A stretch of DNA of 64,000 nucleotides from Clostridium estertheticum (GTDB lineage Bacteria; Bacillota; Clostridia; Clostridiales; Clostridiaceae), in contig NZ_JAAMNH020000001.1 of the NCBI RefSeq assembly GCF_011065935.2, positions 3,617,001 through 3,681,000 of the forward strand. The letters are read 5' to 3'. Below are positions 60,378 to 64,000 of the stretch, piece after piece. Position 1 is the first letter of the stretch, and each line of letters starts with the position of its first letter. A model generated the notes under the pieces. The model was not told the origin of the DNA. It saw only the letters and a list, made by a program, of their open reading frames with translations, and did not search any database. Both the position numbers and the translations under genes were made by a program.

Positions 60378-61844
60378 CTACCTTTCTAATCTTTCTTTAT
60401 CACTTTCAAAGGGAGCTGATACTGGGTATCTGCCCTTAAAACAACCTAAGCAAAATTCAGTATTACCCAAGGATTCCAATAATCCCTCTATGCTTAAATA
60501 TCCCAAACTATCTGCACCTATCTCTTGTCTAATTTCCTCAACGGAGACATTAGCTCCAATTAAATCTTTTCTATAGGGCGTATCTATTCCAAAATAACAA
60601 GGATATTTTACTACTGGTGAACAAACTCTAAAATGAACTTCTTTTGCTCCAGCTTTTTTTAATATCTCAACTAATCTTTTGCTGGTGGTTCCGCGAACTA
60701 TTGAATCATCTATGAGAATAACTCTTTTACCTTCTACATTTATTTTTAGTGCATTTAGTTTTACGGATACTGCCCTTTCCCGAATTTCTTGAGTGGGACT
60801 TATAAAGGTTCTACCCACATATCTATTTTTTATAAGACCCATTCCAAAAGGTATTCCAGAAATTTTAGAATATCCTATTGCAGCCGCCATTCCTGAATCC
60901 GGAACCCCTACAACCATATCTGCATCTACAGGTGATTCTTTAAATAACTGCTCCCCTGCCAGCACTCTTGAAGTGTACACATTAATTCCATCAATAGTAC
61001 TGTCTGGTCTTGCGAAATATATATATTCAAAGGAGCAAGTTGCATTTTTAGTTTTTTCTGCAAAATTAATGGAAGTAAGTCCATTTTCATCTATTATAAC
61101 TATCTCACCAGGCTTTACGTCTCTTAAAAAGTCTGCACCTACTGCATCTAGCGCACAACTTTCCGATGCAATTACATAACTATTGCCTATTGTCCCTATA
61201 CAAAGAGGTCTTATACCGTTTTGATCTCTAACGCCTATTAACTTTTCCTTTGTAAGCATAACTATTGCATAGGAACCCTTAATCGCCTGTATAGCATCAA
61301 CTACGGCCTTTTCAACACCTTTTTTCGCACCTCTAGCAATTAAGTTTAATATAACTTCTGAATCTATTGAGGTTTGAAACATATATCCACAATCTTCTAA
61401 AAGCTCTCTTATGACATCTGCATTTACTAAATTCCCATTATGAGCAATAGCTATGTCTCCTAGTTTAAATTTACTTAAAAGTGGCTGCGCATTTTTTACT
61501 TCACTGCCACCTGTAGTGGAATACCTAACGTGTCCAATGGCCGCGTGCCCCTTCATTTCACTAATTTGTTTTTCATTAAAAACATCACATACAAGGCCCA
61601 TAGCCTTTTCACAAATAAGTGTAGTTCCATCTGAATATACTATTCCAGCACTTTCTTCTCCCCTATGCTGCAAGGCATAAAGTCCATAGTAAGTTAAAGA
61701 TGCTACATCTAAGTCCTTATCCGCTGAAAAAATACCAAACACACCGCATTCTTCTTTAAACTTATCTTCTTTAAAATCATTTTCTTTAATCTCATTTTCA
61801 CTATCTGAAATGGATACTTCATCTAATTCTACAATTCCATTCAA
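60378..61844 (-). CDS. purF: PurF, glutamine PRPP amidotransferase
   Basis: A 488-residue enzyme of the committed step. A 32-residue acidic leader precedes the Ntn nucleophile Cys33 (EECGVFGIFSADKD), implying propeptide removal. The glutaminase part has HVRYSTTG and AHNGNL; the PRPP loop is VILIDDSIVRGTTSKR. Four cysteines of the Bacillus-type [4Fe-4S] site appear (TCSFEY, VKYPCYFG, CLGCFKGRY). The start is TTG with GGAGGG 7 nt upstream. It follows purC. Confidence 0.96.
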   Translation of the reverse strand: MNGIVELDEVSISDSENEIKENDFKEDKFKEECGVFGIFSADKDLDVASLTYYGLYALQHRGEESAGIVYSDGTTLICEKAMGLVCDVFNEKQISEMKGHAAIGHVRYSTTGGSEVKNAQPLLSKFKLGDIAIAHNGNLVNADVIRELLEDCGYMFQTSIDSEVILNLIARGAKKGVEKAVVDAIQAIKGSYAIVMLTKEKLIGVRDQNGIRPLCIGTIGNSYVIASESCALDAVGADFLRDVKPGEIVIIDENGLTSINFAEKTKNATCSFEYIYFARPDSTIDGINVYTSRVLAGEQLFKESPVDADMVVGVPDSGMAAAIGYSKISGIPFGMGLIKNRYVGRTFISPTQEIRERAVSVKLNALKINVEGKRVILIDDSIVRGTTSKRLVEILKKAGAKEVHFRVCSPVVKYPCYFGIDTPYRKDLIGANVSVEEIRQEIGADSLGYLSIEGLLESLGNTEFCLGCFKGRYPVSAPFESDKERLER

Positions 61845-61910
61845 AGAAATCCCTCCTTGTTTTCTAGTCTTTAAATATGTTTCCCGTTATTTGCATTTCA
61901 CACATATATC

Positions 61911-62618
61911 TTATTTGTCACTAATTCTACTTAATATTTCCACGTAGGCCTCTGTAACATTACCTAAATCTCTTCTAAATCTATCTTTATCTAATTTTTC
62001 TCCAGTTTTAACATCCCAAAATCTGCAAGTATCTGGTGATATCTCATCTGCCAAAATTATTTCTCCATGAAATCTTCCAAACTCTACTTTAAAATCTATT
62101 AAATTAATATCTTTTTTAAGGAAAAGGTCCTTTAAAATATCATTTATTTCTGAAGCTAAATGGTATATCTCTAGTAATTCTTCAAAAGTTGCAAGTCCCA
62201 TAGCTACTGCATGATAATCATTTATAAGTGGATCACCTAATTCATCATTTTTATAACTTAATTCAAACACTGTTGTTTGTAGCTTTGTGCCTTCTTCTAT
62301 TCCATATCTTTTTGCCATGCTACCAGCTGCTACATTTCTTACAATTACTTCAAGAGGTATTATTTCAACCTTTTTACAAAGTTGCTCTCTATCACTTAAC
62401 TTTTTAATAAAATGAGTTTTTACACCTTTTTTTTCTAATAATTCAAATAGTTCAGTAGTTATGCTATTGTTTAAAATTCCCTTATTCTCGATTTGAGCCT
62501 TTTTAATCCCATTAAAAGCTGTTGCATCATCTTTATAATATACTCTAATCTCGTCTTTATTATCTGTGCTGTACATTATTTTAGCTTTTCCCTCATATAT
62601 CAATACTGAATCTCCCAT
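61911..62618 (-). CDS. purC: PurC, SAICAR synthetase
   Basis: A 235-residue enzyme (LIYEGKAKIMYSTDNKDEIR; VEIIPLEVIVRNVAAGSMAK; KLIDFKVEFGRF-like INLIDFKVEFGRFHGEIILA; DEISPDTCRFWD). It joins CAIR and aspartate. AAGGAGTGGTT precedes the ATG. It lies between purE and purF. Confidence 0.96.
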   Translation of the reverse strand: MGDSVLIYEGKAKIMYSTDNKDEIRVYYKDDATAFNGIKKAQIENKGILNNSITTELFELLEKKGVKTHFIKKLSDREQLCKKVEIIPLEVIVRNVAAGSMAKRYGIEEGTKLQTTVFELSYKNDELGDPLINDYHAVAMGLATFEELLEIYHLASEINDILKDLFLKKDINLIDFKVEFGRFHGEIILADEISPDTCRFWDVKTGEKLDKDRFRRDLGNVTEAYVEILSRISDK

Positions 62619-62645
62619 TAATAACCACTCCTTAATATTTTTATT

Positions 62646-63125
62646 TTAAAATTCAAACTTTTCTTCATTCTCTGCTATAAATTTTTCTTTCATTTCTTTT
62701 CTATATTTTATTAATTTATTTTTAAGTTCTGAGTCTTTAAGAGATAAAATTTGAACTGCAAGCATTCCAGCATTATAGCTGTTATTAATGCCCACCGTAG
62801 CAACAGGAATAGCTTTTGGCATTTGTACTATTGAAAGTAGTGAGTCTATCCCCCCCATAGCGGCCTTAATTGGCACTCCAATCACTGGCATTACTGTTTG
62901 AGATGCAATTACTCCTGGAAGATGTGCAGCAAGCCCTGCGCCTGCTATAATGCATTCTACCCCTCTATTCTCCATTTCCTTTATTACTTGTACTAATCTC
63001 TCTGGTACTCTGTGAGCTGATAAAATATGTACTTCGTACTCCACATTAAATTCTTGAAGTACTATTGCTGCATTTTTCATTACCTCTTTATCTGATTTGC
63101 TTCCAAAAACAATTCCTACCTGCAT
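62646..63125 (-). CDS. purE: PurE, N5-CAIR mutase (class I-like)
   Basis: A 159-residue protein with GIVFGSKSDKEVMKNAA, the catalytic SAHRVPERL, GAGLAAHLPGVIASQT, PVIGVPI and LLSIVQMPKAIPVATVGINN. It makes CAIR. It has class I motifs, which normally work with PurK, but no purK is in this operon. It is the first gene after the guanine riboswitch. Confidence 0.95.
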   Translation of the reverse strand: MQVGIVFGSKSDKEVMKNAAIVLQEFNVEYEVHILSAHRVPERLVQVIKEMENRGVECIIAGAGLAAHLPGVIASQTVMPVIGVPIKAAMGGIDSLLSIVQMPKAIPVATVGINNSYNAGMLAVQILSLKDSELKNKLIKYRKEMKEKFIAENEEKFEF

Positions 63126-63172
63126 TTAATTGCCTCCCTAAAATAAAATTACCAAATCTTATAACTACCAAT

Positions 63173-63219
63173 AAAAAAAGGACTATACCATAAAAAAAAT
63201 TATTCTAATGGTGTAATCC
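63173..63219 (-). terminator. Riboswitch-controlled terminator upstream of purE
   Basis: GGATTACACCAT and ATGGTATAGTCC (63180-63191 with 63208-63219) form a 12-bp stem with one mismatch and one G-U, followed by TTTTTTT on the minus strand. It is the off-state of the guanine riboswitch. Confidence 0.8.
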
Positions 63220-63242
63220 TGAATTAAACGCTCAATTCAAGA

Positions 63243-63314
63243 TCCACCAATAGTGAGAAGTTACGGCTCCTCGTAGAAACTTCTAAGCCATATTCTTAGA
63301 AATATATTGATGAA
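63243..63314 (-). ncRNA. Guanine-class purine riboswitch aptamer
   Basis: On the mRNA, P1 (UUCAUCAAUA with UAUUGGUGGA) encloses P2 UUCUAAG/CUUAGAA with loop AAUAUGG, then UUUCUACG, then P3 GAGGAG/CUUCUC with loop CCGUAA, then ACUAU. The kissing-loop and J2/3 core match the consensus. C in A-C-U-A-U (position 74) specifies guanine rather than adenine. It lies about 120 nt before purE, followed by the terminator. Confidence 0.95.
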
Positions 63315-63392
63315 CTAATTTATTAATTTATATTTTCATATTAACATCTATTTTTCCATAAGTCAATATATTAATGCCATTGTTCATATTAA

Positions 63393-63455
63393 CGTTCGTG
63401 TTTATATGCATATACGTACAATTATATACTTTATCAACATGAATCGTTCGTGTTT
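63393..63455 (-). promoter_or_regulatory. Two PurBox-like direct repeats around the pur promoter region
   Basis: AAACACGAACG occurs twice on the minus strand (63393-63403 and 63445-63455), 52 nt apart, each matching the Bacillus PurR box AWWWCCGAACWWT at 10 of 13 positions over the extended site. A weak promoter (TTGATA, 17 nt, TATATG) lies between. The rest of 63220-63557 is AT-rich with no gene. Confidence 0.45.
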
Positions 63456-63496
63456 TTTAATATTTTAGTCCGTTTTTACTATGTTGAATTATAGAA

Positions 63497-63535
63497 ATTC
63501 AAAAGCAGTAAGTATAAAAGTACTATACTTACTGC
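63497..63535 (-). terminator. Terminator of purL
   Basis: A perfect 12-bp stem GCAGTAAGTATA/TATACTTACTGC with a 7-nt loop is followed by TTTTGAATTT, 22 nt after the purL stop. Confidence 0.88.
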
Positions 63536-63557
63536 TACATCATATAAATTTTAGATT

Positions 63558-64000
63558 TTATTTAAAATAATTTACTCCTGCCTCAAATATTTTTTGGTCC
63601 TTTTCACCAATAATATTTGATGCAACATTTGAGCCTATTCTTTCAGAGTGACCCATTTTACCAAAAATTCTTCCATCTGCGCTAGTAATTCCTTCAATAG
63701 CGTACAATGACCCATTTGGATTAAAGTCTATATCATAACTTGGAGCGCCTTCAAAATCTACGTATTGAGTGGCCACTTGGCCATTCTCAAATAGTTTTTT
63801 AATAACTTCTTCGTTTGCTATAAATCTACCTTCTCCATGGGATACTGGGATGGTATGGATATCTCCAATTTTCAAATGACTAAGCCAAGGTGATAGGTTT
63901 GAAACTACTTTAGTTTGCACCATACGGGATATATGTCTACCAATTTCATTGTATGTTAAGGTTGGGCTATTTTCAGTTATATCAGTTATTTTTCCATAAG
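63558..64000 (-). CDS. purL: PurL, FGAM synthase (C-terminal part)
   Basis: The open frame runs off the right edge; 147 codons are visible. The C-terminal glutaminase domain of the single-chain enzyme is recognisable: IGRHISRMVQTKVVSNLSPW, PVSHGEGRF (catalytic His region), NPNGSLYAIEGITSADGRIF and GKMGHSER. The nucleophilic Cys is outside the window. The terminator at 63497-63535 separates it from the purE operon. Confidence 0.95.
   Translation of the reverse strand, partial: YGKITDITENSPTLTYNEIGRHISRMVQTKVVSNLSPWLSHLKIGDIHTIPVSHGEGRFIANEEVIKKLFENGQVATQYVDFEGAPSYDIDFNPNGSLYAIEGITSADGRIFGKMGHSERIGSNVASNIIGEKDQKIFEAGVNYFK

Overview
The window comes from a motile, endospore-forming, anaerobic low-GC Firmicute, most likely Clostridium sensu stricto. 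The evidence is very AT-rich DNA with strong GGAGG-type ribosome sites, clostridial-order flagellar and chemotaxis genes, three alpha/beta-type small acid-soluble spore proteins, a single-chain pyruvate:ferredoxin oxidoreductase with flavodoxin, and a purine operon read from a guanine riboswitch. The species cannot be fixed from the sequence alone. No tRNA, rRNA or CRISPR array was recognised.

Region 1 (1-29.3 kb) is a motility island read entirely from the minus strand. Its upstream half is one operon, fapA-like/cheW/cheD/cheB/cheR/cheA/cheC/cheY/cheW/fliM/fliY, behind a sigma-A-like promoter near 29.3 kb and closed by tandem terminators at 18.65 kb. A late-class operon follows: flgM-flgN-flgK-flgL-fliW-csrA-flaG-orf-fliS-fliD-fliT, behind a good SigD promoter at 18.51 kb. 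Next come two separate flagellin genes, each with its own SigD promoter, then a 1419-residue secreted propeller protein and the start of the flgB-flgC operon. The main flagellin leader carries a textbook CsrA-binding hairpin and the genes for CsrA and its antagonist FliW lie 5 kb away, so the filament-assembly checkpoint can be read from the DNA. The second flagellin lacks that site. Between the flagellins (6.7-8.7 kb) lies a decaying tandem array of YjfB-type motility genes: one frameshifted, one long and intact, and one 59-codon intact copy with a dead tail. A REP-type Y1 transposase bounded by 42-bp direct repeats sits inside it.

Region 2 (29.3-38.8 kb) holds metabolic and housekeeping genes: a class IV aminotransferase, a HAD phosphatase, a DUF1292 protein with a Cys/Gly/His-rich tail, PFOR, flavodoxin, a beta-CASP RNase-like protein and murG. 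Three copies of an ATCTATAGAT-centred palindrome lie between flavodoxin and PFOR.

Region 3 (39-54.8 kb) holds three tandem spore-protein genes on the plus strand, with matching terminator hairpins on the first two and a (TTTGAT)9 microsatellite after the second. It continues with recJ, an M16 peptidase, a GtrA-type membrane protein, the parC/parE pair, mnmH (tRNA 2-selenouridine synthase), a 23S rRNA methyltransferase, a sulfite-exporter-family permease, and small RDD, zinc-ribbon, Nudix and ATP-cone proteins.

Region 4 (54.8-64 kb) is the purine operon purE-C-F-M-N-H-D, downstream of purL (cut by the window edge) and separated from it by a terminator, PurBox-like repeats and a guanine riboswitch with its own terminator. 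Immediately after purD is about 0.8 kb without a convincing gene. It contains three consecutive long imperfect inverted repeats, two sharing a conserved core of about 28 nt, plus a relic of a second purD 3' end. With the YjfB array, this is the least explained part of the window.
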